Below, piece after piece: positions 28,621 to 38,227 of a DNA stretch of 64,000 bases; position 1 is the stretch's first letter, and every line of letters starts with the position of its first letter. The notes under the pieces were generated by a model. It saw nothing but the letters and a program-made list of their open reading frames with translations, did not search any database and was not told the origin of the DNA. This DNA is from Methylocapsa palsarum (GTDB taxonomy: Bacteria > Pseudomonadota > Alphaproteobacteria > Rhizobiales > Beijerinckiaceae): the NCBI RefSeq assembly GCF_900114285.1, contig NZ_FOSN01000017.1, positions 1 to 64,000 of the forward strand, given 5' to 3'. The translations under genes were made by a program, and so were the position numbers.

Positions 28621-29238
28621 TCAGAACTCGATTCCTTCCTGCGCCTTCACGCCCGCCTTGAAATGATGTTTCACCAGATTCATTTCGGTGACGAGATCGG
28701 CGGCCTCGACGAGTTCGGGTTTGGCGTTGCGGCCGGTGACGGCGACATGAAGGCCGGGCCGTCGCCCCTGCAGCGCCGCGACCACCTCGCTCAGCGGAAG
28801 ATAATCGTAGCGCAAGGCGATATTCAACTCGTCGAGGACGACAAGCTTCACGTCCGGATCGGCCATCAGCTCCCTCGCCTTCGTCCAGGCGGCTTTCGCG
28901 GCGGCGGCGTCGCGCGCGCGATCCTGCGTTTCCCAGGTGAAGCCCTCGCCCATCGTATGCCAGGAGATCAGATCCGGGAAACGCTCCAGCGCGCGGCGCT
29001 CGCCAGTGTCCCAGGCGCCCTTGATGAATTGCACGATTCCACAACGCCAGCCATGTCCCAGCGCGCGCAGGACAAGCCCGAAAGCCGCCGTCGATTTGCC
29101 CTTGCCCGGCCCGGTGTGGACCATGAGCAGACCTTTTTCCGCGATGATCTTGCTGGCGACTTCGGCGTCCTGAACCGCTTTTCGCTTCGCCATTTTTTCG
29201 CGATGACGAAGAGCCTCTGGACTGTTTTCCGGCGTCAT
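28621..29238 (-). CDS. cobO: cob(I)yrinic acid a,c-diamide adenosyltransferase
   Basis: A 205-residue CobA/CobO-type enzyme that transfers the adenosyl group from ATP to the corrin cobalt. The P-loop [14 protein letters not shown] lies at about residues 41-54, followed by [13 protein letters not shown] and [14 protein letters not shown]. Directly precedes cobQ, which uses its product. No cobalamin riboswitch is seen on this strand. Confidence 0.94.
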   Translation of the reverse strand: MTPENSPEALRHREKMAKRKAVQDAEVASKIIAEKGLLMVHTGPGKGKSTAAFGLVLRALGHGWRCGIVQFIKGAWDTGERRALERFPDLISWHTMGEGFTWETQDRARDAAAAKAAWTKARELMADPDVKLVVLDELNIALRYDYLPLSEVVAALQGRRPGLHVAVTGRNAKPELVEAADLVTEMNLVKHHFKAGVKAQEGIEF

Positions 29239-29328
29239 GAAGCGATTGCTTTCAATGGGACTGAACCTTTGTTAGCGCCGCCGGGATAAGGGCATGAAGC
29301 GGGATAAGGGTATGGGGCAGGTCAAAGG

Positions 29329-29362
29329 GCATGAGGCGCGTTTGAGCATGAGACGCTTTTGA
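29329..29362. repeat. 17-bp tandem repeat upstream of cobO
   Basis: GCATGAGGCGCGTTTGA (29329-29345) and GCATGAGACGCTTTTGA (29346-29362) are adjacent copies differing at two positions. GGGATAAGGG also occurs twice nearby (29283-29292 and 29301-29310). Confidence 0.7.
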
Positions 29363-29396
29363 GAATGAGCGTGTCCCCGCGTGCGGGGGCGCACAG

Positions 29397-29417
29397 AGCC
29401 GCCGATTCGTGGCGGCT
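29397..29417. terminator. hairpin between cobO and the next gene
   Basis: AGCCGCC/GGCGGCT pair over 7 bp around a GATTCGT loop, next to a second GC-rich hairpin (CCCCGC-GT-GCGGGG) just before it. No T-run follows on either strand. It lies in the divergent gap between cobO and the secreted protein gene. Confidence 0.3.
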
Positions 29418-29508
29418 AACGTAACCATGAGAGAACCCAGGACGCCAAGGGCGCCACTCAAGGAATACCACCCAAGGATACTTCCGACGTGAGCTAAGGG
29501 AGCGCCGC

Positions 29509-29823
29509 TTGTTCCGATCCAGCACCTTCCGCGCCGTGGCGCAGGCGATCGCTCTTTGGAGCGCCGCCGCCGTCCCGGTCTATGCCCAGCGCGTCGTCAT
29601 CGTCAACGGCCAATGGATGTCGCACGCCCAGATCGACGATCTGGAGCGTACGCATTGCGGCTCGATTCCCGACGGAACTTACCTGCTTGATTTTGCGACC
29701 GGCGCCTGGTCCGGCGCGGGCGAGGCGCCGGAGCGGAGCAATATCGCCGACAATTGCAGGCAGTCGCATGCAGGCCCGGCGGGCGCGGAGCCCCCAGGGC
29801 GGGGGACGTCCGGCGGCGAATGA
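29509..29823 (+). CDS. small secreted protein
   Basis: A 104-residue protein starting with TTG, with AAGGGAG 6 bases upstream. The signal peptide (AVAQAIALWSAAAVPVYAQ) is followed by RVVIVNGQWM, an HCG cysteine near residue 50 and a low-complexity tail. Similar short exported proteins with a VVIVNG strand and a single HCG are known to me from Methylocystis-like genomes, without a known role. It stands just before the cobalamin riboswitch. Confidence 0.55.
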   Translation: MFRSSTFRAVAQAIALWSAAAVPVYAQRVVIVNGQWMSHAQIDDLERTHCGSIPDGTYLLDFATGAWSGAGEAPERSNIADNCRQSHAGPAGAEPPGRGTSGGE

Positions 29824-29889
29824 AACAGCGAAGGCGCAGCGAGGCCTTTCGCGCCGCATTTGACACGCCCGCCAAGCGGGCTAGTGTCG

Positions 29890-30078
29890 GACCTGTAACG
29901 GTCCCTCGCTTCGAGGGGTAATAGGGAATGCGGTGCGGGCCATTTCGCTCAAAGCCGCAGCTGCCCCCGCAACTGTCAGCGGGTAGCCGCGCGCCAGAAC
30001 GCCACTGGGGATGGGCAACCTGACCTGGGAAGGCGGCGCACGGCGCCGATCCGCGAGCCAGGAAACCTGCCGTTCGAT
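29890..30078 (+). ncRNA. cobalamin riboswitch
   Basis: The elements are in order: AGGGAATGCGGTG at 29922, the paired CCGCAGCTGCCCCCGCAACTG at about 29955, GCCACTGGGGATGGG near 30001, GGGAAGGCGGC near 30027 and the B12 box AGCCAGGAAACCTGCC at 30056-30072. This is the adenosylcobalamin aptamer, which switches off expression when the cofactor is plentiful. It stands about 155 bases before cobW and should control the cobW-N-G-H-I-J run. Confidence 0.9.
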
Positions 30079-30228
30079 CGCGTATGGGCCGGCGGGGTGC
30101 TCCGGCCTCTATCGATGCTGGCGGCCCTCTCCCGCCAGCGAAGGGCTGCGCCTTGCGCGGCTCCGCTCCAGCACCCGTGCGTCCAAGGGACGCGACAACC
30201 GGACTGGACGCGCGATGAGTGTCAACGC

Positions 30229-31305
30229 ATGAACGACCAAAGTCTGAACGGCCAAAGTCTGAACGGGCTGGCCAAAATTCCAGCGACGATCATCACGGGC
30301 TTCCTCGGGGCCGGAAAGACGACGATCATCCGGCGCATCCTGGCAAATTCCGGAGGCCGCCGGCTCGCCCTCGTCATCAATGAATTCGGCGATGTCGGCG
30401 TCGATGCGGAGATCCTCAAAGGCTGCGGCGACCTCGCCTGCGACGCGCGATCGATCGTCGAACTCGCCAACGGCTGTATCTGCTGCACGGTCGCCGACGA
30501 CTTTCTGCCCGCGATCGAACAATTGCTGGCGCTCGATCCGCCCCCCGAACACATCATCATCGAAACGTCAGGCCTCGCCTTGCCCAAGCCGCTTGTCAAA
30601 GCGTTCGATTGGCCGGCGATCCGCTCCCGGTTGACCGTCGACGGCGTCATCGCGATCGTCGACGGCGCGGCGGTCGCCGCCGGACGCTTCGCCAGCGACC
30701 CGGAACAGGTCGCGCTCCAGCGCCAGGCCGACCCCTCGGTCGATCATGACGACCCGCTGGAGGAGGTTTTTGGCGATCAGCTTCTCTGCGCCGACATCGT
30801 CGTCGTGAACAAAACCGACCTCATCGATGAGGTCGAACAACGCGCCGTCGTCGACGCCATCCTCGCCCGCGCGCCTCGCGCAAAAATCGTCTCCGTCGCC
30901 GAGGGACGGATCGAACCCGCCGTCCTGCTCGGCCTCTGCGCCGCCGCCGAGGACGATGTTGAAAACCGCCCGTCCTGCCATGACGGCGAGGCTGAGCACG
31001 ATCACGACGATTTCGACAGCCTGGTCGTCGAAGTCGGCTCCATCAGTGACAGCGCCGCCTTCATGCGACGGCTGGCGGAGATCGCCGGGCGCGTCGACGT
31101 CCTGCGGATCAAGGGATTCCTCGACGTTCGCGGCAAGCCGATGCGGCTTCTGGTCCAGGGGGTCGGTGAACGGCTCCAGCACAATTTCGACCGGCCCTGG
31201 CGGGCGGAAGAACTTCGCCGCGGACGTCTCGTGATCATCGGCGTCAAGGGGCTCGACGCCGCCGCCGTCACGGGTCTGCTGGATGTTTCAAGGGCGTCGG
31301 CCTGA
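30229..31305 (+). CDS. cobW: CobW, COG0523-type metallochaperone GTPase
   Basis: About 358 residues. The P-loop GFLGAGKTT lies at residues 24-32, with VNEFGDVGVD-like INEFGDVGVDAE, the metal-binding CxCC motif in NGCICCTV and NKTDL as G4. It is thought to deliver cobalt to the CobN chelatase, its direct neighbour. An acidic-histidine stretch (GEAEHDHDDFD) may also bind metal. The N-terminus has the QSLNG unit twice. The ATG overlaps a 5-codon frame (MSVNA) that ends inside it. Confidence 0.93.
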   Translation: MNDQSLNGQSLNGLAKIPATIITGFLGAGKTTIIRRILANSGGRRLALVINEFGDVGVDAEILKGCGDLACDARSIVELANGCICCTVADDFLPAIEQLLALDPPPEHIIIETSGLALPKPLVKAFDWPAIRSRLTVDGVIAIVDGAAVAAGRFASDPEQVALQRQADPSVDHDDPLEEVFGDQLLCADIVVVNKTDLIDEVEQRAVVDAILARAPRAKIVSVAEGRIEPAVLLGLCAAAEDDVENRPSCHDGEAEHDHDDFDSLVVEVGSISDSAAFMRRLAEIAGRVDVLRIKGFLDVRGKPMRLLVQGVGERLQHNFDRPWRAEELRRGRLVIIGVKGLDAAAVTGLLDVSRASA

Positions 31306-34300
31306 TGCATCTGCTGCGAGCCGACGCGCGAAGCCTCGATGATGCGGAAGCCGCCGTCGATCTCGCGCAGACGCCCGCGGATTTTGTGTTTCTCTCGTTT
31401 TCCGACAGCGATCTCGCCATGGTTGCGTCCGTCGCCCAACGCCGGGACAATGGCGCGATGAGCTTGCGTCTTGCGAATCTGGCGCAGCTCAAACACCCTT
31501 ATTCGGTCGATCTCTACCTTGAAAAGGTCGCCTCGAAGGCCCGCTTCGTTCTGGTGCGTCTGCTCGGCGGCCTCGATTACTGGCGCTACGGCGTCGAAGA
31601 GCTGGCGCGCGCGGCGCGGGCGAAGGATTTCGCACTCGCCGTCGTTCCAGGCGACGTCATGGACGACGCGAGGCTCGACGAGGCCTCCACCGTGCCCGAG
31701 GCCTCACTGCGCCAGATCACGGCGGCTTTTCGCGGCGGCGAGCCTTCCTCCGTCGCAAAGCTCCTTCGCTGGATCGAGAGCTACGGCCGAACTCCGATCG
31801 ACTGGACCAGCGATGTCCCGGCGCCGGCTCCGCCCGCGGCCGGCGTTTTCGAACCGGCCCGCCGCCGACCCGAAGGCGCGACAGGCGCGGCGCTTGTGGT
31901 TTTCTACAGGTCCTTTCTCCTCGCTGGGGACACGGAAGCGGTCCATGCGCTCGCCGAGGCGCTCTGCGGGCGCGGCCTCGCCGTCACGCCCGTCTACGTG
32001 ACCAGCCTGAAGGATCCCGAAGCGATCGCCTTCCTGCGCGGCGAAATCGCGCGTGAACGGCCTGCCGTCATCATCAACACGACCGCGTTTTCGGCGAGGC
32101 TCGACGAACGGCCCGGCGTGCTCGAAGAGGCCGGCTCGGCGGTCATACAGGCGATCATGGCCGGATGCGGCGCGGATCAGTGGAACGCCGATCCGCGTGG
32201 CCTTGGCGCAGCCGATCTCGCCATGAATATCGTCCTCCCCGAGATTGACGGACGCCTGATCAGCCGAGCCGTTGCGTTCAAGGCGCCCGCCGAACGCAGC
32301 GCCGACTTCGAGTTCACCCCGGCAAGGCATGTCCCCGCGCCGTCCCGCATCGCCTTTGTCGCCGGCTTGGCCGCCGCCTGGGCGCGGTTGCGCGAACTTC
32401 CCGCAAAAGCCAAACGGATTGCCTGCGTCCTGCCGGACTATCCCGGCAAGGCCGGGCGAGGCGGCTACGCCGTCGGTCTCGATACGGCCAGGAGCGTCCT
32501 CTCGATCGCCGATCTGATGCGTGACGCGGGCTACGGCATCGGACCGCTTCCGGACGAAATTGAACTGATGAAGGCGCTGGAGGCGGGCGCCCGCACGCAG
32601 CGCTTGAGCCTTTCCGACTACGCGGCGGCGCTCGGGGAATTGCCGCGCTCCTTCGCCGAATCCGTGCGCGCGCACTGGGGCGAACCGGAAGAGGATCCGC
32701 AATTCAGTTCGGGCGGATTCTGTCTGACTATTCTTGAGGCCGGAAACTTTTTTCTCGCGCTGCAGCCCGAGCGCGGCGCGAAAGCGGATCGAAAAGCGCA
32801 GTACCACGACATCGCGCTGCCCCCTCGCCACGGCTACGTCGCGTTTTATGTCTGGCTGCGCAGGATCGCCAGGATCGACGCTCTGATTTTCTGCGGCGCG
32901 CATGGCACGCTCGAATGGCTGCCGGGAAAGGCCGCGGCCCTCGACGCCGCCTGCGCGCCCGAAGCTGTACTGGGACCGGTTCCGGTCGTCTATCCATTCA
33001 TCGTCAACAATCCAGGCGAGGCGGCGCAAGCGAAGCGCCGCATCTGCGCCGCGGCCATCGGACATTTGACGCCGCCTCTGACGCGCGCCGGATCCCACGG
33101 CGCGGCGCTCGAAATCGAAGCTCTGTTCGACGAATACGCGGCGGCGGAGTCTCTTGATCCCAAACGCGCGGGGCGGCTCGCCGAGACGATTCTCGAGCGC
33201 GCCGCTGAAACCGGATTGTCCCAGGATTGCGGTTTGCGAGAGGGCGCCGATCCGGTCGCGGCGCTGACGCGCCTCGACGCCTGGCTCTGCGACCTGAAGG
33301 ACATGCGCATCCGGGACGGGCTGCATGTGTTCGGACAATCACCCGCCGCCGCATTGCGGGACGCGACTGCGGCAAGTCTGATGGAGGCCCTGGCGCCGTC
33401 TGCGGATGGCGGCTCATCGGCGGGCGAAACCGAATTCGCGATAGGCGCGCTGGTCGACCGGTGCGGCGGCGCGGAGCGGGAAAGTCTGCTGAAGGCGCTC
33501 GGCGGAGGTTTCGTACAGCCGGGACCAGGCGGCGCGCCTTCGCGCGGGCGGCTCGACGTGCTGCCGACCGGGCGTAATATCTATGGCGTCGATCCGCGCG
33601 CGGTTCCGACCCGCACCGCTTGGGAAATCGGGCGGCGCGCGGCGCAAGAAGTGCTGAACCGCTACGCGCAGGACCATGGCGAATGGCCGGAGCGGATCGT
33701 CCTCGACCTTTGGGCGAGCGCGACGATGCGCACCGGAGGCGAGGATCTTTGCCAGGCTTTCGCGCTCCTTGGCGTGCGGCCGGCCTGGGATCTCGCCTCA
33801 TCGCGCGTCAACGGGTTCGAGATCGTCCCGCTCGCCCGGCTCGACCGTCCGCGCGTCGATGTGACGGTGCGGATTTCCGGCTTGTTCCGGGATGTCTTCC
33901 CGATGCAGATCGGATTGTTCGACGCCGCGGTGCGCGCGATCGCCGGGCTCGATGAAGACGCCGCCGACAATCCCCTGGCCGGCTTGCGCCGCGCCGGGGC
34001 CAACGCGCCGCTGCGGATCTTCGGGGCCGCCCCTTCCCGTTACGGGATCGGGCTCTCGCGCGAAATCGACGCCGACGCGTCGGCCGCGCGCGCGGATCTC
34101 GCCGAACTCTATCTCGGCGCGACGTCGCATGCCTATGCAGGCGTAAAGGCGGAGGGGATCGCGTGCGACGCGTTCCGCGAGCGCGTCGCTTCGGCGAACG
34201 CCTTCGTGCATGTGCAGGATCAGGACGAACAGGATATTCTCGACTCGCCGACGATCGCCGATCATGTCGGCGGGTTTTCAGCCGCGGCGCAATGGCTCGG

Positions 34301-34712
34301 CAATGACGCCGAGAGCTATTCTGTCGAGGCGGGCCGGCCGGGCGCTCTCAAGGTGCGCACGACGGCGGAAGACATCGCCCGGGTGGTCCGGGCGCGCGCG
34401 GCGAACCCGCGCTGGATCGCGGGGCAAATGCGCCACGGCCATCGCGGCGCGGCGGAAATTGCGCAAACAATTGACCATCTCTTCGCCTTCGCCGTGCTGA
34501 CCGATGCGGTCGAGAGCCGCCATTTCGATCTGATGTTCGAGGCGACCTGCGGTGCGCCCGCCGTCCGCGATTTTTTGATCGAGGCCAATCCCGGCGCGGC
34601 GCGCGCCATCCTCGAGCGTTTCGAGGCGGCGCGGCGGCGCGGGTTCTGGCGGAGCTTGCGCAATTCCAGTTTCGAAACGCTCGCTTCGATGCGCGAGGCG
34701 CTGCCATGCTGA
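31305..34712 (+). CDS. cobN: cobaltochelatase subunit CobN
   Basis: The 1135-residue large subunit of the ATP-dependent chelatase that inserts cobalt into hydrogenobyrinic acid a,c-diamide in the oxygen-dependent route. Typical pieces are FCGAHGTLEWLPGKAAAL, GPVPVVYPFIVNNPGEAAQAKRR, LPTGRNIYGVDPRAVPT and the C-terminal TWEATC-like LMFEATCGAP region. The partners CobS and CobT are not in the window. The start overlaps the cobW stop (TGATG), so the two are coupled. Confidence 0.95.
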   Translation: MHLLRADARSLDDAEAAVDLAQTPADFVFLSFSDSDLAMVASVAQRRDNGAMSLRLANLAQLKHPYSVDLYLEKVASKARFVLVRLLGGLDYWRYGVEELARAARAKDFALAVVPGDVMDDARLDEASTVPEASLRQITAAFRGGEPSSVAKLLRWIESYGRTPIDWTSDVPAPAPPAAGVFEPARRRPEGATGAALVVFYRSFLLAGDTEAVHALAEALCGRGLAVTPVYVTSLKDPEAIAFLRGEIARERPAVIINTTAFSARLDERPGVLEEAGSAVIQAIMAGCGADQWNADPRGLGAADLAMNIVLPEIDGRLISRAVAFKAPAERSADFEFTPARHVPAPSRIAFVAGLAAAWARLRELPAKAKRIACVLPDYPGKAGRGGYAVGLDTARSVLSIADLMRDAGYGIGPLPDEIELMKALEAGARTQRLSLSDYAAALGELPRSFAESVRAHWGEPEEDPQFSSGGFCLTILEAGNFFLALQPERGAKADRKAQYHDIALPPRHGYVAFYVWLRRIARIDALIFCGAHGTLEWLPGKAAALDAACAPEAVLGPVPVVYPFIVNNPGEAAQAKRRICAAAIGHLTPPLTRAGSHGAALEIEALFDEYAAAESLDPKRAGRLAETILERAAETGLSQDCGLREGADPVAALTRLDAWLCDLKDMRIRDGLHVFGQSPAAALRDATAASLMEALAPSADGGSSAGETEFAIGALVDRCGGAERESLLKALGGGFVQPGPGGAPSRGRLDVLPTGRNIYGVDPRAVPTRTAWEIGRRAAQEVLNRYAQDHGEWPERIVLDLWASATMRTGGEDLCQAFALLGVRPAWDLASSRVNGFEIVPLARLDRPRVDVTVRISGLFRDVFPMQIGLFDAAVRAIAGLDEDAADNPLAGLRRAGANAPLRIFGAAPSRYGIGLSREIDADASAARADLAELYLGATSHAYAGVKAEGIACDAFRERVASANAFVHVQDQDEQDILDSPTIADHVGGFSAAAQWLGNDAESYSVEAGRPGALKVRTTAEDIARVVRARAANPRWIAGQMRHGHRGAAEIAQTIDHLFAFAVLTDAVESRHFDLMFEATCGAPAVRDFLIEANPGAARAILERFEAARRRGFWRSLRNSSFETLASMREALPC

Positions 34713-36061
34713 CGATGTCCGCCCCGCGCGAAACGAGCCTGCCCTCGCGCAAAGGACGCTGCCCAGGCGCGCTGGCGCCAATGCCCGCGAAGGACGGACT
34801 CCTCGTTCGCCTGCGGGTCAGCGGCGCCGTTCTGTCGTCCGTCGCGCTCCGCCGCCTCGCCTCCGCCGGAGCCGGGTTCGGCAATGGAATCTTCGAGCTG
34901 ACCTCTCGCGGAAATCTGCAAATGCGCGGCGTCAGGGACGCCGATCTGCCGTCCCTGACCGAGGTCCTAAGCGGCCTTGGCCTGATCGATGACGACGCCG
35001 GGGCCGAAGCGATCCGCAACGTGCTCGTCAGTCCGCTCACAGGCCTTGACAGCGGCGTCGACGTCGGGCCGATCGGCAAGGCGCTTGAAGACGCGCTGGC
35101 GCAGGACAAGGCGTTGCGCGCGCTGCCCGCGAAATTCGGCTTTCTGGTCGACAACGGCGGGCCGCTGTCTCTGGCGCAGGAATCGGCGGACGTCAGATTT
35201 GATTTTTGCGCGGACCGGAACATGTTCGCCGTCGGCCTCGCGGGAACGGCGCAGAGCGCGGTTCCGCTCGGCCTTTGCGAGGCGCGCGACGTCGTCGAGG
35301 CAGGCTTTGTCATCGCGCGCGCCTTCCTGAGGTTCGGCGGCGCGATGACAAAGCCTCCGGCGCGAATGCGCAATCTCCTGAGCGCCTGTTCCGCAAGGAT
35401 GATCGCTGAGACGGCGGGTCTGCGCCCAGATCCCGCGCCGAAGCGCGCACGATGCGCCGAAGCCTCGCCCATCGGCGTCATCGAGCTTGGCGAAGGACGC
35501 TTATGTCTTGGCGTCGGGGCGCCGTTCGGGCGGCTCAGCGCCGAAATGCTCGCCGCCGCGGCGGACGCGGCCGAGATTCATGCTCGGGGCGAGATCCGGC
35601 TGACGCCCTGGCGCGCCTTGATCATTCCGCGAGTCGCTGAAGACCGCGCGGACGTCTTGCGCGGGCTCCTTTCAAGGCTGGATTTCGTCACAGAGCGAGA
35701 CGATCCGCGCCTTGCCGTCGTCGCTTGCATTGGCGCGTCAGGTTGCGATTGCGCCGCCGCCGACACGCAGGCGGACGCCTTATATCTGGCGCCCGTTGCG
35801 AAGTGGTTAGGACGCGCCGGCGTCGCGCTGCACGTGTCCGGTTGCGAAAAAGGGTGCGCGCGGCCAGCCGCGGCGCCATACACCTTGGTCGCGAAAGCGG
35901 GAGGCTATGATCTGATCGTCGATGGAGCGCCGTCCGGGCGCGCATTCGCCACAGAGCTTTCCGTGACGGCGGCGGCGGCTATTTTGGCCGGGCGAGGCGA
36001 GGCGCGTTTGGAGGGCCAGCCATTTCTGTCAAAGCTCATCGAGCGGAAACGCGAGCCATGA
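34706..36061 (+). CDS. cobG: precorrin-3B synthase
   Basis: A 451-residue oxygen-dependent monooxygenase that makes precorrin-3B, so the corrin route here is the aerobic one. It is a relative of sulfite and nitrite reductases: ferredoxin-like halves (GIFELTSRGNLQMRGV and AEIHARGEIRLTPWRALII) and a 4Fe-4S/siroheme-like cysteine cluster in CIGASGCDCA and SGCEKGCARP. The ATG overlaps the end of cobN. Confidence 0.93.
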   Translation: MLTMSAPRETSLPSRKGRCPGALAPMPAKDGLLVRLRVSGAVLSSVALRRLASAGAGFGNGIFELTSRGNLQMRGVRDADLPSLTEVLSGLGLIDDDAGAEAIRNVLVSPLTGLDSGVDVGPIGKALEDALAQDKALRALPAKFGFLVDNGGPLSLAQESADVRFDFCADRNMFAVGLAGTAQSAVPLGLCEARDVVEAGFVIARAFLRFGGAMTKPPARMRNLLSACSARMIAETAGLRPDPAPKRARCAEASPIGVIELGEGRLCLGVGAPFGRLSAEMLAAAADAAEIHARGEIRLTPWRALIIPRVAEDRADVLRGLLSRLDFVTERDDPRLAVVACIGASGCDCAAADTQADALYLAPVAKWLGRAGVALHVSGCEKGCARPAAAPYTLVAKAGGYDLIVDGAPSGRAFATELSVTAAAAILAGRGEARLEGQPFLSKLIERKREP

Positions 36062-36708
36062 AACCAGTGCAGGACAGGCCGAGCCGGTTCGAATATATCC
36101 ATGAGGGAGCGGAGATCTACAAGCGCTCCTTCGCGATCATCCGCGCCGAGGCTGATCTCTCCCGCTTCACGCGCGAGGAGGAAAGCGTCGCCGTGCGCAT
36201 GATTCACGCGTGCGGCATGGTCGAGATCGCGGCCGATGTCGTCTTTTCCGACGGAGCCGCGCTTCGCGCACGGCGGGCGCTGCAGGAGGGCGCGCCGATT
36301 TTATGCGATTCGAGAATGGTCGCGCAGGGGGTGACGGTCGCGCGCCTTCCTTGCGCCAATCAGGTGATCTGCACGCTCGGCGAGCCTTCCGTCCCCGGTC
36401 TCGCCGCGAAGCTTGGATCAACACGGAGCGCCGCCGCCGTCGAACTCTGGCTCGAGCGTCTTGAGGGAGCGATCGTCGCGATTGGCAACGCGCCGACGGC
36501 GCTGTTTCATCTTCTTGAATTGTTTGACCGGACCCCTGCGCGGCCCGCTTGCATCGTGGGTTTGCCGGTTGGATTTGTCGGCGCCGCCGAATCGAAGGAC
36601 GCCTTGATCGACGCCGCGCCCGCGCCCTTCATCACGCTCCGGGGTCGCAAGGGCGGCAGCGCCATGGCTGCGGCCGCCCTGAACGCGATGGCGAGCGAGG
36701 TCGAATGA
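36058..36708 (+). CDS. cobH: precorrin-8X methylmutase
   Basis: A 216-residue enzyme that moves the C11 methyl group to C12 to give hydrogenobyrinic acid. The catalytic histidine H50 is in RMIHACGMVE, followed by GAPILCDSRMVAQG and GNAPTALFHLLEL, all family signatures. The ATG overlaps the cobG stop (ATGA pattern), so the operon is tightly coupled. Confidence 0.96.
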   Translation: MKPVQDRPSRFEYIHEGAEIYKRSFAIIRAEADLSRFTREEESVAVRMIHACGMVEIAADVVFSDGAALRARRALQEGAPILCDSRMVAQGVTVARLPCANQVICTLGEPSVPGLAAKLGSTRSAAAVELWLERLEGAIVAIGNAPTALFHLLELFDRTPARPACIVGLPVGFVGAAESKDALIDAAPAPFITLRGRKGGSAMAAAALNAMASEVE

Positions 36709-37460
36709 GCGCCTCGCCGCACGGTGCCGGCCGTCTCTTCGGCGTTGGCCTCGGGCCCGGCGATCCCGAGCTCCTGACCGTCAAGGCGACCAAAATTATC
36801 GGCGCCGCGCCGGTTGTCGCTTATTTCGCAAAGAAAGGCGCGCGCGGAAACGCCCGCAGGATCGTCGATCGGTGGCTTAGCGGAGCGTCCCTCGAATTGC
36901 CGCTGCTTTATCCGTTGACGACGGAACTCTATTTCTGCGACCCGGCCTATGTGGCGCAGCTGAAAAGCTTCTACGCCGAGGCGACGGAATCCATCGCCGC
37001 CCACCTTTCGGAGGGCCGCGACGTCGCGCTCGTCTGTGAGGGCGATCCGCTGTTTTACGGATCGTTCATGCATCTCTATGTCCGTCTGAAGGACCGTTTC
37101 GCGGTCGAGGTGGTGCCCGGCGTTTCCGGAATGTCGGGATGCTGGAGCGCGGCGAGGGCGCCGATGACATGGGGCGACGATGTCTTGAGCGTCCTGCCCG
37201 GCACGCTCGATTTTGCTGCGCTGTCGCGCCATCTGAGGTCCTGCGACGCCGCCGTCATTATCAAGATCGGGGCGAATCTGGCGAAAATCCGCGCCGCAAT
37301 CCTGGAGGCCGGCCGTTGCGAACGCGCGATCTACGTCGAACACGGCACCGGCGAGGCGCAGAAAATCCTTCCTCTCACTGAGAAAACGGATGATTCCGCG
37401 CCCTATTTTTCGATGATCCTTATCCCCGGCCAGGGCCGGCGCCCGGGCTCCGTTCAATGA
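36705..37460 (+). CDS. cobI: precorrin-2 C20-methyltransferase
   Basis: About 251 residues of the SAM-dependent precorrin methylase fold. GVGLGPGDPELLTVKA is the SAM-binding start, followed by CEGDPLFYGSFMHLY and VPGVSGMSGCWSAA. It turns precorrin-2 into precorrin-3A. The ATG at 36705 overlaps the cobH stop as ATGA. Confidence 0.95.
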   Translation: MSASPHGAGRLFGVGLGPGDPELLTVKATKIIGAAPVVAYFAKKGARGNARRIVDRWLSGASLELPLLYPLTTELYFCDPAYVAQLKSFYAEATESIAAHLSEGRDVALVCEGDPLFYGSFMHLYVRLKDRFAVEVVPGVSGMSGCWSAARAPMTWGDDVLSVLPGTLDFAALSRHLRSCDAAVIIKIGANLAKIRAAILEAGRCERAIYVEHGTGEAQKILPLTEKTDDSAPYFSMILIPGQGRRPGSVQ

Positions 37461-38227
37461 GCCCGGCCGCCGGAAGCTTGCGGATCGTTGGCCTCGGGCC
37501 AGGCTCGGAGGACTGGATCACGCCCGAGGTCTCGCACATTCTGACGCAGGCGACGGATCTCGTCGGCTACGCGCCCTATCTGGAGCGACTGACGCCGAAC
37601 CGGGGGCAAATCCTCCACAAGAGCGACAATCGGGTCGAACTGGAGCGCGCCCGCTTTGCGCTCGGGCTGGCGGACGGCGCGCGTCGGGTCGCCGTCGTTT
37701 CGGGCGGCGACCCCGGCGTCTTTGCGATGGCCGCCGCGGTTTTCGAGGCGATCGAATCGGGCGAGCCCCAATGGCGCGACCTCGATATTTCCGTCTGCCC
37801 CGGAATTTCTGCGATGCAGGCGGCGGCGGCCCGCGTCGGCGCGCCCCTCGGCCATGATTTCTGCGCGATCTCCCTGTCGGACAATCTCAAACCCTGGCCC
37901 CTCGTGGAACGGCGGCTACGAGCGGCGGCGGAGGGCGATTTTGTGATTGCTCTTTACAATCCCGCCTCTAAAGCGAGGCCCAAACAAATTTTCGACGCGT
38001 TCGGGCTTTTGCGAACCCATATCGGCGGCGCCACGCCTGTGATTTTCGCTCGCGCGGTCGGTCGGCCGGATGAAGAGATCGTCGTGACGACGCTGCAAGC
38101 GGCGGATCCGGGCCGCGCCGACATGAGCACGCTGGTCATCATCGGGTCGAGCGCGACCCGCGCGATCGCACGCGAGGGCGCGGCGCCCTTCGTTTACACC
38201 CCGCGCGAGGCGGGAGCGGCGTCATGA
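37457..38227 (+). CDS. cobJ: precorrin-3B C17-methyltransferase
   Basis: A 256-residue methylase that also drives ring contraction to precorrin-4. Signatures are IVGLGPGSEDWITPE, VVSGGDPGVFAMAAAVFE and CPGISAMQAAAARVGAPLGHDFC. The ATG overlaps the cobI stop. Its last 34 bases overlap the 3' end of cobK on the other strand. Confidence 0.95.
   Translation: MSPAAGSLRIVGLGPGSEDWITPEVSHILTQATDLVGYAPYLERLTPNRGQILHKSDNRVELERARFALGLADGARRVAVVSGGDPGVFAMAAAVFEAIESGEPQWRDLDISVCPGISAMQAAAARVGAPLGHDFCAISLSDNLKPWPLVERRLRAAAEGDFVIALYNPASKARPKQIFDAFGLLRTHIGGATPVIFARAVGRPDEEIVVTTLQAADPGRADMSTLVIIGSSATRAIAREGAAPFVYTPREAGAAS

Noticed and set aside
28595-29044. N-terminal extension of the cobQ frame
   Set aside because: It overlaps cobO in another frame and reads as Arg-rich shadow; the ATPase motif begins just after 28594.
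31704-33338. 544-codon frame on the minus strand
   Set aside because: Antisense to cobN; shadow composition.
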